A stretch of 64,000 nucleotides of DNA, taken from Epinephelus fuscoguttatus (Eukaryota; Chordata; Actinopteri; Perciformes; Serranidae). Under the pieces are notes generated by a model. It was not told the DNA's origin, did not search any database, and was given only the letters and a program-made list of their open reading frames with translations. Made by a program: the position numbers and the translations under genes. Shown in pieces: positions 1 to 11,445 of this stretch (position 1 is its first letter; every line of letters starts with the position of its first letter). The stretch lies in contig NC_064770.1 of assembly GCF_011397635.1 (NCBI RefSeq), positions 26,987,603-27,051,602 of the forward strand, in the 5' to 3' direction.

Positions 1-1254
1 TTTTGGTCTTTGGACCCTTACGGACTGAAGGAATATGAATAACTTACAGCGTAATCGAGGAATGGATGCATAATGTGAGGTAGCTAATAACCTGGTTTTG
101 TACATCTGACAAGCTTCTACTGAAAAAAAAGAAGAACTGCATGGCAACCAGACCAGGCGTCTAAGTGAGACAGGCCTTTAATTGAAGTTTTATGGTATAA
201 GAGTGAAGTTCAGCGGTATTTCAATGGTATATTAACAGTATTTCAATGGTATTTAATGATGTAACATAAAATAGATGGTAACTTTTTAAAAAAATATATT
301 TTATGAATGTAAAATCTGGCTAAAATAATAAGCAAATTCTTGACATATCGATTGTTCATTGCAAGAAAAATAGCATTATTGAATTTTGATAAATCATATT
401 TGAAGTAAAAATGTCCTCACCAACATATGTTTGAAGATCCAACTGAAAAAAAGGCTCAAAACGTTGTCACATGTAACCTACACACTGAATAAACAAATAA
501 CATTACTTTGATTTTGTTGGGCAACAAATACATAGGCATTACTGATCTTGGAATAAGTTTATGATTTTCTGAGGTGTTTTTTTTTTTTTTTTCCAAAGAT
601 TGTCTAAATTATACTAGTAATCATACACATAAAAAACCTTGTCATTATATCTGTGGTGGAAGATGTAGGCCTATTTGAAGCTGTTACTTAAGTAAAATTA
701 ACAACACCACAGAGTAAAAACACTTCTAAGTCCTGTATTCAAAATCACACTTATGTAAAAGCAGCCTACACAAGTATTCGCATCAAAATATCTGCAAAGA
801 GTACTCATTATGCAAAATGGCCCATTTTAGAATTATACATGTGTGAGTAGTATCACTAATGCAGCTGGTAAAAGTAGAGATCATTTCAGTTATTCTACAA
901 ACTACTGGGTTGCTTAATCTATAATAATATATATATATATGAAATGATTTATATTTGGTATTAATCATCTGAATCTACAAAGTAACTAGTGACTCCAATT
1001 GTCAAATAAACGTAGTGGAGTGAAGAGCAAAATATTGGCTTCCAAAATGCATATGTATAAATGCAACCTATAAAATGGATATACTTGTAGGCCACCTCAT
1101 AATTGTACAGTATTTGAGTAAATGTAATTAGTTACATTTCATCACTGGTATTTAGCCTTCCATGAAAGCAATAAAACTTGACTGAAGATTTGTTTTCAGT
1201 AATATGTGGTCGGTCTACATAGAATTAGTAACAGCCTATGTTTTCTTATTTAAT
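1..1254. other. AT-rich flank 3' of the GIMAP gene; no gene seen
   Basis: This stretch lies beyond the stop codon of the minus-strand GIMAP gene. It is strongly AT-rich, with stop codons in all frames and only short spurious ORFs. It may hold the 3' UTR of the GIMAP gene, but I did not find a clear minus-strand polyadenylation signal that I would defend. I see no other gene. Confidence 0.5.
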
Positions 1255-1325
1255 CACAACTGCAACTACAAATTATTTTTATAATTGATTAATCAGACAA
1301 TATTTTCTCAGTTAATCGATTAAAG
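1255..1325 (-). repeat. hAT-like MITE terminal fragment
   Basis: Read on the minus strand it contains TTAATCGATTAACTGAG followed by GATTAATCAATTAT and then TTGTAGTTGCAG. This resembles the end of a very common fish hAT-derived nonautonomous element (remembered pattern, not searched). The stop codon of the GIMAP gene (1320-1322) lies inside it. Confidence 0.5.
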
Positions 1326-4300
1326 GGAGTGCCTGCGCCAAGCTCCTACAGCTTGTGTGGAGGCCATGCCACGGAGAGCAGTGTCCAACTTCATTTTGTC
1401 TTTTTCTGGGAAAAACATCAGTTGTTGATCGTCGTCTGTCAGAATGCTTTCATCCAACTTCTCCACATAACTGGCCGAGGCACTCATGCTGCCAACTCCA
1501 GAGGTGACGTCAGAGTGCCCAGCTCTAAAGCTCAGCCATTCAGACACCCTGGCACGTGCTCTGTCGCTCCAAAATGTGCTCCCAACTTCTGAGGGAAGAC
1601 CTCCGCTCACTGAAAACAGAGGTTGAATGATAAGTCACGACAGCAATGCACATTATTCTAGATTAATGGAGGAATATCAAACTCACTGCTTGGAGTGAAG
1701 GCTCCATCGATGCTGGCTGCCATCATCACAGATGGTTCTGTTTCTTCATCGCGTTCTTGTGCTACAGCTCTCAACATCCGGTCGATCAGCTCCTGCTCCC
1801 TCTTGTTCCACTCCTCCTGCCAGGACAGCATTAGTTTCTGATTTTTCCCCGGGTAGTCTTCAGCAACGACATAGTTGTCCTTGTTTCGTATTATCATGTC
1901 AAAAACTTTCTCAAAGAGTGCAATGACTGGAAAACCATCGCCGAAACGATTGCAGTTGAGAATGTGGTATCTGTATCCACACTTCTCCACAAGCCGCTTC
2001 AGGGCTCTGCCCTCTGCAGCAATGTGCTCCTCAATGGACCTGTTGTTGAGCCAGTCTCCCCAGGTGAACAGCACCATGCAGTGTCTCCAGACTCTCTCAC
2101 CGAATGGCATCAAGAGCTCAACCACTGCTTTGTAGTCAATCTCTGTGAAGGCCTTGGAGATGGGAACCACCAAGAAAAAAGCATGAGGGCCTGGAGCACA
2201 CATGGAGACGCTGCGCCTAACTTCACTCTTGAGCCAGTCGGGTGTGCTCACATCTATAAACCAGCCTGGTGCCTCAACGACTGAGATGTTGACTCCTGCA
2301 ACGGTTGTTTCATGTTTTACACACGTCGTGGGTCTACGCTGATCTTTGAATTCCTACGTAAAGGGGACAAACAGATTTGTCAAATCAAATCCTACCAATC
2401 CTACCAAAACCTTTTCCTGTAACATATTAGTTTAAGCAGTGTATCAGGTTACCTTCTTCATCCAAGCAGTACCAAACAGCTCTTCAAAAAGGATCCTGTT
2501 TCCTGCCATACTCTTCCCTGACTCTTTTCTGCCAAGAAGTACAACCCTCTTGTCAGTGATTGCCTGCTTCTCCCCTGGAAAACATGTTAAGCTTTTGTTT
2601 ATGAATAGTGATAATGACAAAATGAATCCTAACTTATATGATCACTTTTTGATTACCTCTGAATAACTCTTTCAGTATTCTTGTTTGTCTTTGGGTCGTC
2701 CGCCAAATCCTTTTTGCCATCTTGTCTCTAGCCTCTTTCCTTGCCTCAATCTGCTCTGCACGGCCCAGGTCGACTTCATAATGAGGATCCTTGTTCCCTG
2801 CCCACATCTCTTCAACTTTCTCGAGGAGCTCCGTTACCTGTGTCTCATCACATTTTTTCGTGTTGTCCAGGACATGATACATGTTCCCACACTTTTCCAC
2901 GAGCCACTGCAGACCTTCCTCGCTCTCTATACGCTCCTCCACAGTCTTCACTCCCAGCCAGTCACCTCGAGTGAATAGAACAATCGTGTGCTTCCAGATT
3001 TCATCCGTGAACAGACTCATGTGCTCCTGGACTGCTCTCTGGTATGATGCGTTGAACGCAGATGCCAGGCCGACCACGAGGAGCACCGCGTGGGGTCCAG
3101 GAGGGCACAGGTGCACGCTGTTCTCTATTTCAAGTTTATCCATCTCACAGAGGTCCTGAAGGGTGTTGTTGTAGAACCAGCCAGGAGAATCTATTACTGT
3201 GAGCTGCCTGCCTGCCGCCATGCTGTGGCTGATCTCACACTTCTCTGTTGTTCTTCTGTGACGAACAGCAAATGCATTTCTTCTCAGGATGGTGTTACCT
3301 GCTGAGCTCTTGGCTGACCACTGTGCTCCAACCATCACCATCCTTAAATGTGTCGGGGGGGCTTTGCCACCTGTGCAGGAAGTGGAACCAACAAATATTC
3401 ATGCGTGTAGTTTTGTGCATCGTAATGATATTTGTCAGGTCAACTAAGAAGCTTTTCCTTTTGAAACTCACAACTAAATAAATAAGAAGGTGTTTAAGTG
3501 GAGTAAGTCACAAAGTTCTTGGTGGGTAAAAGAGCTTTACGTAATCTTTGCGGCTGTATCTGAAGTTATTTGTGTTGTAATGTTGACTTTATTTAAGGTA
3601 AGGTTTTATTCTAGTCTGAAGAAAACATAGTTAATTTAAAGGTGTTATAGGAGTCTGGGCCAGGAATGCCTGCACATGACTCTCACGTCTGACGTCACAA
3701 GCAAACATGGAGGTGGCTGAGCCAACTTTGCTGCGGCTAGTACTGCTAGCTGCACTAACAGTGCTAACAGCGCTAACAGTGTTAACCTGGGAGGGAACTG
3801 CAGGGTGGACGTTTTGCTTCCACAGCATCGGGACGGCATTATCAGCGGTAATTGCCGTATGAGCGCAGTATAGTAAAGACTCAAAAACACTGCAACATAT
3901 GTGGCCGCTGAAGAATAGGAAAAATTCAGATGACAAGACACACAAAGGGAGTTTGACTTCATTCATTGCTCAAGAACCATTCCTCCACTGTATCTTTACA
4001 TAGCAAATCAGTGTTTGCTGCTATTTTCATGTTCAAATCTCATGTATAGAACCTTTAAGGAATCCGAATCAAAGCTGAAGTTAATGTTATGTGTTTACAC
4101 TGTTAAAAAAGTATGCTCGATATGTCATTATCAAATTTTTTGAAACCCCAAAATATCAAAATCAGGATCTGCAAAAAAGTTTGACACTCACCTTCAATCA
4201 GTGCTCTCAGTTCCCTTCTTTTGGTCTGCACCTCAGCAAATCTCTTTGATCCTCTTTCAATCACTGCTTCCTTTTTCTCCTTTAGAGCATTTCCATCAGC

Positions 4301-7300
4301 ACTATCAGTAGAACAGTGACTGCCACCATTTTCTGCAATCAGTGCCTCTATTTTCTTGAACAGCACTATGACCTGAGTGCTATCCTGCCTGTCGCTGATG
4401 TTCAGAATATGCTTTCGCTTTCCACATCGTTTAAGGATCCACTGAAGTGCTGGCCACAGACTGATTTCATATTCTAAATCTTTATCACTGAACGGAGCAT
4501 CCACAGTAAACAGCACGATGGTGTGATCCAACAGTCTTTCAGAGAAAAGTTTCAGGTGCTCCTCTAGTGATGGTCTGAAGATGTCAGGAAATGTTAAATC
4601 AACAGGAATGACTAGAAGAAAGGCGTGAGGGCCCGGAGGACACAGGTGGACGCTGTTCCTGATTTCTATCTGATCCAGCATTGGGGTGTTTTCTCGTGGG
4701 TAGTGCCACCACCAGCCTGGAGTGTCAACCACAGTGACGTGTCTTCCATGTACCTCCTGCTGCCTGGCAACACTCTGGGCAGTTCTTCTGCTGGTGTCAA
4801 AAACACTTTGACCCAGTATGATGTTGCCGGCTTCACTCTTGTTACTGGGGCCACCGTTTAGTTCTCTTCCACCTATCAACACAATCCTCAACTCTGAAGG
4901 GTGCCGACTTTGCCCTGGAAGAGGGAGGCAGTATTACTTAAAAAAAATCTGAAATTTGTGTCTGAGGACGTCGACTGTTTCACATAAATAGACAGAAATA
5001 CAAACCAACATTTAACCGAATAATACAACCATACTACAAATGCTACAAATCACATCAGAGATTACAACAAATTAATCATTCCTATTACACTCAGTGTTTC
5101 ACCCAGGTGCACTGAGGCTACTTAAAAGTCATACTCTGATTTAATAGGCCGACAGAATGAGGAACAAAAGAGTTCCTCAAGTGTGAGAAGGATCAGATGT
5201 AATATTTCCTGCCAAATGGTAGTGCATTACAGTATATATCACAGTGCAGTTCAATAAAGGGACCCAAATGCAGAGCAGTAGGCAGGCAGGTGAATTAAAC
5301 AAACAGCGAGCTCTAATGTAGCCGGTAAAACATCCCCAAACAGGAAGGAAACAAAACTGATGATACAGGCAGACTCAAAGTACAAAACAAAGAAGAACCA
5401 AAACTGCTATGTCACGATGAACACAGGGATGAACTCAGCAAAACAATCCATTATGGTGTGTACAACCCCTGCATGCCTATATGCACTCCTGACAACATCT
5501 GGATGGCGGTGTTGGATGCACTGATACATAACATCCCATAGGTGCTCAGTTGGATTCAGGTCAGGGGAACAAGAGGGCCAATCAGTGGCATCAATGCCTT
5601 CATCATCCAGGAACTGCCTACACACTCTGGCCACATGACGCCGGGCATTGTCCTGCAGCAGGAGAAACTCAGGGCCCACTGCACCAGCGTAAGGTCTGAC
5701 GGTCACTCTGAGGATTTCATCCTGGTACCTAACAGCAGTCAAGGTACCGTTGGCTATGACATGGAGGTCTGTGCGACGCTCCAAGGATATGCCTCTCCAG
5801 ACCATCACTGACCCTCTGCCAATCCGGTCATGCTGGATGATGTTACAGGCAGCCTAACGTTCACCACCGTGTCTCCAGACTCTTTCACACCTGTCACATG
5901 TGCTCAGTTTGATCCTGCTCTCATCTGTGAAGAGAATGTGGCGCCAATAGTGGACCTGTCAAATCTGGTGTTCTCTGGTGAATGCCAGTCAAGCTGCACA
6001 GTGCTGGGCTGTGAGTACAGGTCTCACTTGAGGATGTGGGGCCCTCATGCTACCCTCATGGAGTCTGTTTCTGACAGTTTGGTCAGAAACATGCACACCA
6101 GTAGCCTGCTAGAGGTCAGCGCTCCTCCTGTTCCTCCTCACACAAAGGAGCAGATACCGGTCCTGCTGCTGGGTTGATACCCTTCCACGGCCCTGTCCAG
6201 CTCTCCTCATGTAATGGCCAGTCTCCTGGTGTCTCCTCCGTGCTCTTGAGACTGTGCTGGGAGACACAGCAAACCTTCTTGCAACTGTACGTATGGATGT
6301 GCCATCCTGGAGTAGCTGGACTACCTGTGCAACCTGACTGGGCTGCAGGAACCGCCCCATGTTACCAGCAGTGACAAGGACACTGGCAGAACACAAAACT
6401 AGAGAAGAAGGATAAGGAGAGAGCAGCTGTCTGTGGTCACCACATGTAAAACCATTCCCTTTTTGGAGGTTGTCTTGGTTTTGCTTCTCCATTGCACCTG
6501 TTGTCACTTTGATTTGCACCAAAGCAGGTGAAACTGATTCACAATCACTTGTGCTTCCTAAATGGACAGATTGATATCCCTGAAGTTTAACTGACTTGGT
6601 GTTACACTGAGACCATTAAGCAAACAAGACAGATGTGCAGGGAAAAATCTGGAAACAGAAAAGTACAAACAAAACTGATAGAAATCAGGTATGGGCGGGA
6701 AACAGACAAAGGTATGAAGAAACACAAGATGTGACACATAAGGAGTAACTTTCAGAACAAAACAGGAAAGAAAATACGACAAAACCTAAGATCTTGACAA
6801 TATAAAACTAGAAAATTGTCCTTTATGTAGAATCAACTGATTGACTGATCCGCCTGGTAATTAATCACTAATGAGGATGTGTGCCTGTACGTGCACATGG
6901 GTCAAATTTATTGCAGGGCTGTTGTATTAGACCGCATTCATTTTAGTAGGGTGTATCTACTAAACTGGCAACTCAGCGTATGAATAAAAACAACAATGTC
7001 CATGCAACCTTATATACACTAACACAAAGAAAGATATCTGATGTCAGGATGCTGCTGTGATTAACTCTTTTATTCCAGCCTGAAGCCTCACAAACCACTG
7101 ACCTGATTCCACTGACTTACAGCAACATACAGATGATGTTAACTCAGAGAAGCAGAACTTTTTATTCTGTAAAGTTAGATCAGATGAAATACATGACATT
7201 TGTTTTAAAATGAATTTTAAAGCCTGAGCAGAAACAGAGGCAAAAAAATAGCTTCATTTAGACACCTACATACATTACTCCTGTGGAAAATAAATGAAAT

Positions 7301-7391
7301 AAACACTGTTGCAGGAGAGCATTGTTGCTCAAGGTTTATGAACAGGAGTCAACTTACCACAGGTGGACACAGCATGTACGTCAACTTCCAT
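1320..7391 (-). CDS. GIMAP-family GTPase with three AIG1 domains (GIMAP8-like)
   Basis: Predicted coding exons on the minus strand: 7391-7358, 4914-4192, 3370-2657, 2574-2453, 2353-1687 and 1609-1320. Together they are 2550 bp, 849 aa plus stop, in frame throughout. The family is immune-associated nucleotide-binding proteins acting in lymphocyte survival, usually on intracellular membranes. Three AIG1 domains are seen. Domain 1 (about aa 20-235) has an expanded P-loop ending NKSEAGN and a G3 box DTPGW. Domain 2 (about 260-480) has GAQWSAKSSAGN, DSPGW and TRGDW. Domain 3 (about 500-720) has the only canonical P-loop, GRKESGKS, but its G3 is EAPGW. All carry the family box around C(P/A)PGPHA. 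Domains 1 and 2 each sit on one phase-1 exon; domain 3 is split by an intron after its P-loop. The C-terminal 96 aa are not AIG1-like. The 11-residue first exon was chosen because it has an ATG, a strong GTAAGT donor and the required phase. Three tandem domains suggest a GIMAP8-type protein; orthology is not claimed. Confidence 0.85.
3636..4058. repeat. MITE with TTAAAGGT termini in a GIMAP intron
   Basis: The left end TTAAAGGTGTTATA and the right end TATAGAACCTTTAA are imperfect inverted repeats (12 of 14 match). The right 80 bp recur at about 54810-54893 (shared CTTTACAT...TTTGCTGCTAT text), so this is an interspersed family. The short ORFs inside, including a run of GCTAAC-like repeats, are not genes. 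It lies in the intron between the first two AIG1 exons. Confidence 0.65.
5400..6620 (-). mobile_element. Decayed Tc1/mariner transposon
   Basis: On the minus strand the N-terminal half (about 6399-6109) encodes a paired-like helix-turn-helix with LQDGTSIRTVARRFAVSPST, and the C-terminal part (5808-5407) encodes the catalytic region with WPSCSPDLNPTEHLWDVMY, a DDE-type Tc1 signature. The pieces lie in different frames and the usual C-terminal residues are missing, so the transposase is dead. I could not see intact terminal inverted repeats. The element sits in intron 1 of the GIMAP gene in the same orientation as the gene. Confidence 0.85.
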
Positions 7392-7484
7392 CGATGCTGT
7401 TGACTTCTCTGCACTCACTGGGATCCTCTACTGATAATAATCCCAACCAATTTACAACAGTCTGCATCAACACCAGATCCACAG

Positions 7485-8208
7485 TCTGCACATGGGAAAG
7501 CAGGTGTGGATTATAAGCTATAAGAACAGGAAACGCGACTTTTCACAACACATGACACCACTACACCCCCCCTTCTGTTTTTCATGGACATGGTTGAAGA
7601 GCGTGTAGGGTGTGGCGTGTTACTTTAGACCTGCCTCTATAACCATTTTGAAGAGTTTTGAAGGTGGTGCTTGGAGAGAAGAAATAAGTGTGCCATTGCA
7701 CAAATAAATACAGATATGGCACTATTAAATCATTAAATTTTTTTTAGGGTGGGGGGGGGGGACTGTGTGTGAGTTTTGATGTGCATGGATGTGAGGAAAC
7801 TGTGTAGCAGCAGGTTAAACAAACTGTGCACCTAAGTGACACATTAACCTGGTGAAGGAAGAATGTGGAGACAATCTGTGCGCAGGAGAGAATTGTGTAT
7901 AGCAGATGAAATGTCTATATTTTCTTTTACGTTATTTATTCTTCTCAAATGAGAGATTACAATAACAACAGTGCCATATCTGTTTCTTATTGTGTTGTTG
8001 CATACTTTTTTTTCCCTTTCTCCAATCACCACCTTAAAAAAAGAAACACAAACAGTTACAGAGGCAGGTCTAAAGTAACACGCCACACCCTGCCTGTTCT
8101 TCAACTATGCTTATGACAGACAGAGGGGGTATAGTGGTATCACATGCTGTGAGTTACGTTTCCTGTTCTTACAGCTTTCATTCCAGACCTACTTCCTAAT
8201 GTGCAAAG
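7485..8208. repeat. Large inverted repeat upstream of the GIMAP first exon
   Basis: The left arm, about 7485-7723, matches the reverse complement of the right arm, about 7970-8208. Shared text includes AAGAACAGGAAACG, GGGTGTGGCGTGTTACTTTA and CAGATATGGCACT at corresponding places. The spacer is about 245 bp. Arms are diverged, with small indels. The left arm is the immediate upstream region of the GIMAP first exon, so the repeat duplicates that promoter region in inverted orientation, or is a fold-back transposon in which the promoter arose. Confidence 0.8.
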
Positions 8209-8701
8209 TGTGTATTTAGCATTGCTAGAATATAAATGTGCATAGCTTTTATGTCAACCTAACAATCTGTAATAATGATGATGAAAATTCCAATTTCATG
8301 CAGAATTGGGTCCAGCAATGTTGTGGCACTGTCTGATCCCATTCACAAGTTGCAGTTTTGATTCATTATGTCCGATAATAACATGTCCTCGCCATTAAAT
8401 ATCTAATAAATATCAGGCAACAACTAGCTCACAGTATGTGGTGTGCTTTGTAATGGCACTGAAAGTTATATCAGGATTTATGTAGGGGATAATCACTTAA
8501 GTTTCATAGTGACATCTACAAGTTCAGTGGTTCTCAAATGGTGCCCTGATGCAAATTGGGATTTTGTGATAACCACACATTATTATTGCAATATTCAACT
8601 GGGCCTATATCAGAAGTTATGAATGATTCTGTAATTGTATCAGTATGTTGAGCACACCCATGTCCTAATAAAGAGGCAAACTCTACCTTAAAAAATGTTT
8701 T

Positions 8702-8737
8702 ATAATTTAATTTAATTTAATTTAATTTAATTTAATA
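8702..8737. repeat. (TTTAA)n microsatellite
   Basis: Five-base unit repeated about six times in the intergenic DNA between the divergent GIMAP and khsrp genes. The surrounding 8210-9100 is AT-rich and I see no gene in it. Confidence 0.9.
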
Positions 8738-9149
8738 AAACCTTGATTATAAGGGATTATAAGTGTGTGACACATCACATTATCTTACATTATCCCCCAT
8801 TTAGGATTTGTTATTGGTGCTTTGATGTAATTTTAAAAAGTTAAAAATGCATTTAGCTGTCAACAATAGTTGGTTGTCAATTGTTTTTTAATATTAGTAA
8901 ATAAAAACAAATATTTATGTCGTGATAAGTGTGATGACACACGTTATAAACGCTGTTGTGCAAACAAATACAGGCGCCTTGAGAGTTTGGCTTGCACTTT
9001 GGTGAGAAAAGCACTATACTAGTTAAAAAATATTTTACCCCAGTGTTTTATTATATTAAAATGTATTTTACAATGCATATCTTTGAAGTTAAATTTTTAC
9101 CCTACTTACGTGGGGTGTCTCCCTTTGATATGATAACACAGAGTAGAGT

Positions 9150-9310
9150 GCATGGAGGAGTAAAGAGAAAAACGCGAACGCACCTTCCCGGCCGCCGTCG
9201 TGTCTCCGGCGCTTTCCTTGACCCGCTAGTTTCTCTGACTTTCCTTCCCACTCCTGCGCAGCTCCTGATTTTCTTCTCCCTCCCTTCTCCACGCCTGTCT
9301 TCTGGTCGAC
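9150..9310 (+). promoter_or_regulatory. khsrp: Probable khsrp 5' UTR / proximal promoter
   Basis: Composition changes abruptly from AT-rich to CpG- and pyrimidine-rich just before the khsrp start codon, typical of a broadly expressed CpG-type promoter without a TATA box. The exact transcription start cannot be set from sequence alone. Confidence 0.45.
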
Positions 9311-11407
9311 ATGTCGGAGTACAACGCGGTGCCGCCACCCGGACCCGGAGCCCCTCTCGGCGGGCAGGCAGCTCTCGGTAATGGAGCGGGAGGCATCAAG
9401 AAAGATGCGTTCGCGGACGCGGTGCAGCGGGCCCGGCAGGTGAGGAGGGGATGTGACGGGCAGCAGCATGTCTGGAGGGAGCGCTAGCTAACTGGTTAGC
9501 TTCAGAGCTAACATTGTTGACACAGCTTGACAGATAACACGGGGACTTATACTCTGAATTAACGTTAGAGTTACGGGTTAACGGTTGTTCGTGATAGCAC
9601 AGCTAAGCTAGTTTCGTTATGTCACTGCTTGTTGTGCATTAGCTAGCTAAAATACTGTGCGCGTACCCCAACAAACACAGTGTGAGCTAGGAGAAGACAT
9701 TATGGGTATGACAGTAACTACCAACAGAAGATGTTTAAAGTAACTGTGGGGTGGTTGATACAGACATAATGTAGGTATGATAGCTAGCAGGTGAATGTAT
9801 TAGCTACTGCATACAGTCTTACACTATGATATCCATATTGTAACAGTGGATCTCCCAGGCTAGATACATAGATACACTCACCAGCCACTTTATTAGGTAC
9901 ACCTTACTAGTACCAGGTTGGACCCCTTTTGCCTTCAGATCTTAATTCTTGGTGTCATAGATTCAACAAGGTGCTGAAAACATTCCTCAGAGACTTTGGT
10001 CCATATTGACATGATAGCATCACACAGTTGCTGCAGATTTGTCGGGTGCATTGAACTCATTGTCATGTTCAAGAAACCAGTTTGAGATGATTTGATCTTT
10101 GTGACATGGTGCATTACTCTGCTGGAAGTAGCCATCAGAAGATGGGTACACAGTGGTCATAAAGGGATGGACACGGTCAGCAACAATACTCAGGTAGGCT
10201 GTGGTGTTTAAACCATGCTCAGTTGGTACTAAGGGGCCCAAAGTGTGCCAAGAAAATATCCCCCACACCATTACACCACCACCACCACCACCAGCCTGAA
10301 CCGTTGATACAAGGCAGGATGGATCCATGCTTTCATGTTGTTTACACCAAATTCTGATCCTACCATCTGAATGTGGCAGCAGAAATCCAGACTCATCAGA
10401 CCAGGCAACATGTTTCCAACCTTCTATTGTCCAGTTTTGCTGAGCCTGTGTGAATTGTAGCCTCAGTTTCCTGTTGTTAGCTGACAGGAGTGGCACCTGG
10501 TGTGGTCTTCTGCTGCTGTAGCCCATCTGCTTCAAGGTGGGACGTGTTGTTGGTTCAGAGTTGGTCTTCTGCAGACCTTGGTTGAGTTACTGTTGCCTTT
10601 CTATCATCTTGAACCATTCTCCTCTGACCTCTGGCATCAACAAGGCATTTTCACCCAGAGAACTGCTGCTTACTGGATATTATCTCTTTGTGGGACCATC
10701 CTCTATAAACCCTAGAGATGGTTGTGTGTGAAAATCCCAGTAGATCAGCAGTTTCTGAAATACTCAGACCAGCCCATCTGGCACCAACAACCAAAGTTGT
10801 TCAAAGTCACTTAATTTACATTTCTTCCCCATTCTGATGCTCAGTTTGAACTTCAGCAGGTCGTCTTGACCATGTCTACATGCCTACATACACTGAGTTG
10901 CTGCCACGTGATTGGCTGATTAGCTACTTGCGTTAACGAGCAGTTGAACAGGTGTACCTAATAAAGTGGCCGCTAAGTGTAGATAGATAGAAAAGCTAAA
11001 AGCACTGATAAGAGACAAAAGATAGGGCCATAATATGAACTTTAATATGTACTGAATACACACTGTACAGTATTAATTATAAAGTATATTCAGGGGTGTA
11101 GTGGTAGTTGATGAGCTGGGTGCACTACTAGGTAGATGGGTAGGTTACTGAGGAGGAGGTGGGAATACTCTAATTTATATTACAGTGGCTTTTTGTTGAT
11201 AGGTTGATAGCTCAGTTGTCATGATGAATTCTTGGCTTGTGTGTCAGATTGCAGCTAAGATCGGAGGTGACGCTGGACCACCCATGAACAACAACACTGC
11301 AGCAGATAGCTTTCCATTCACTGCACAGAAACGACAGCTGGAGGATGCAGGTATGATGGCACTACTCAGTGTGCAGTCTCCTTGATATAGTGCTTACAGA
11401 CATGTCA

Positions 11408-11445
<38 letters not shown>

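Noticed and set aside
9089-9469. Minus-strand ORFs overlapping the khsrp first exon
   Set aside because: Antisense shadows in CpG-rich DNA; the plus strand encodes a clear KHSRP N-terminus.
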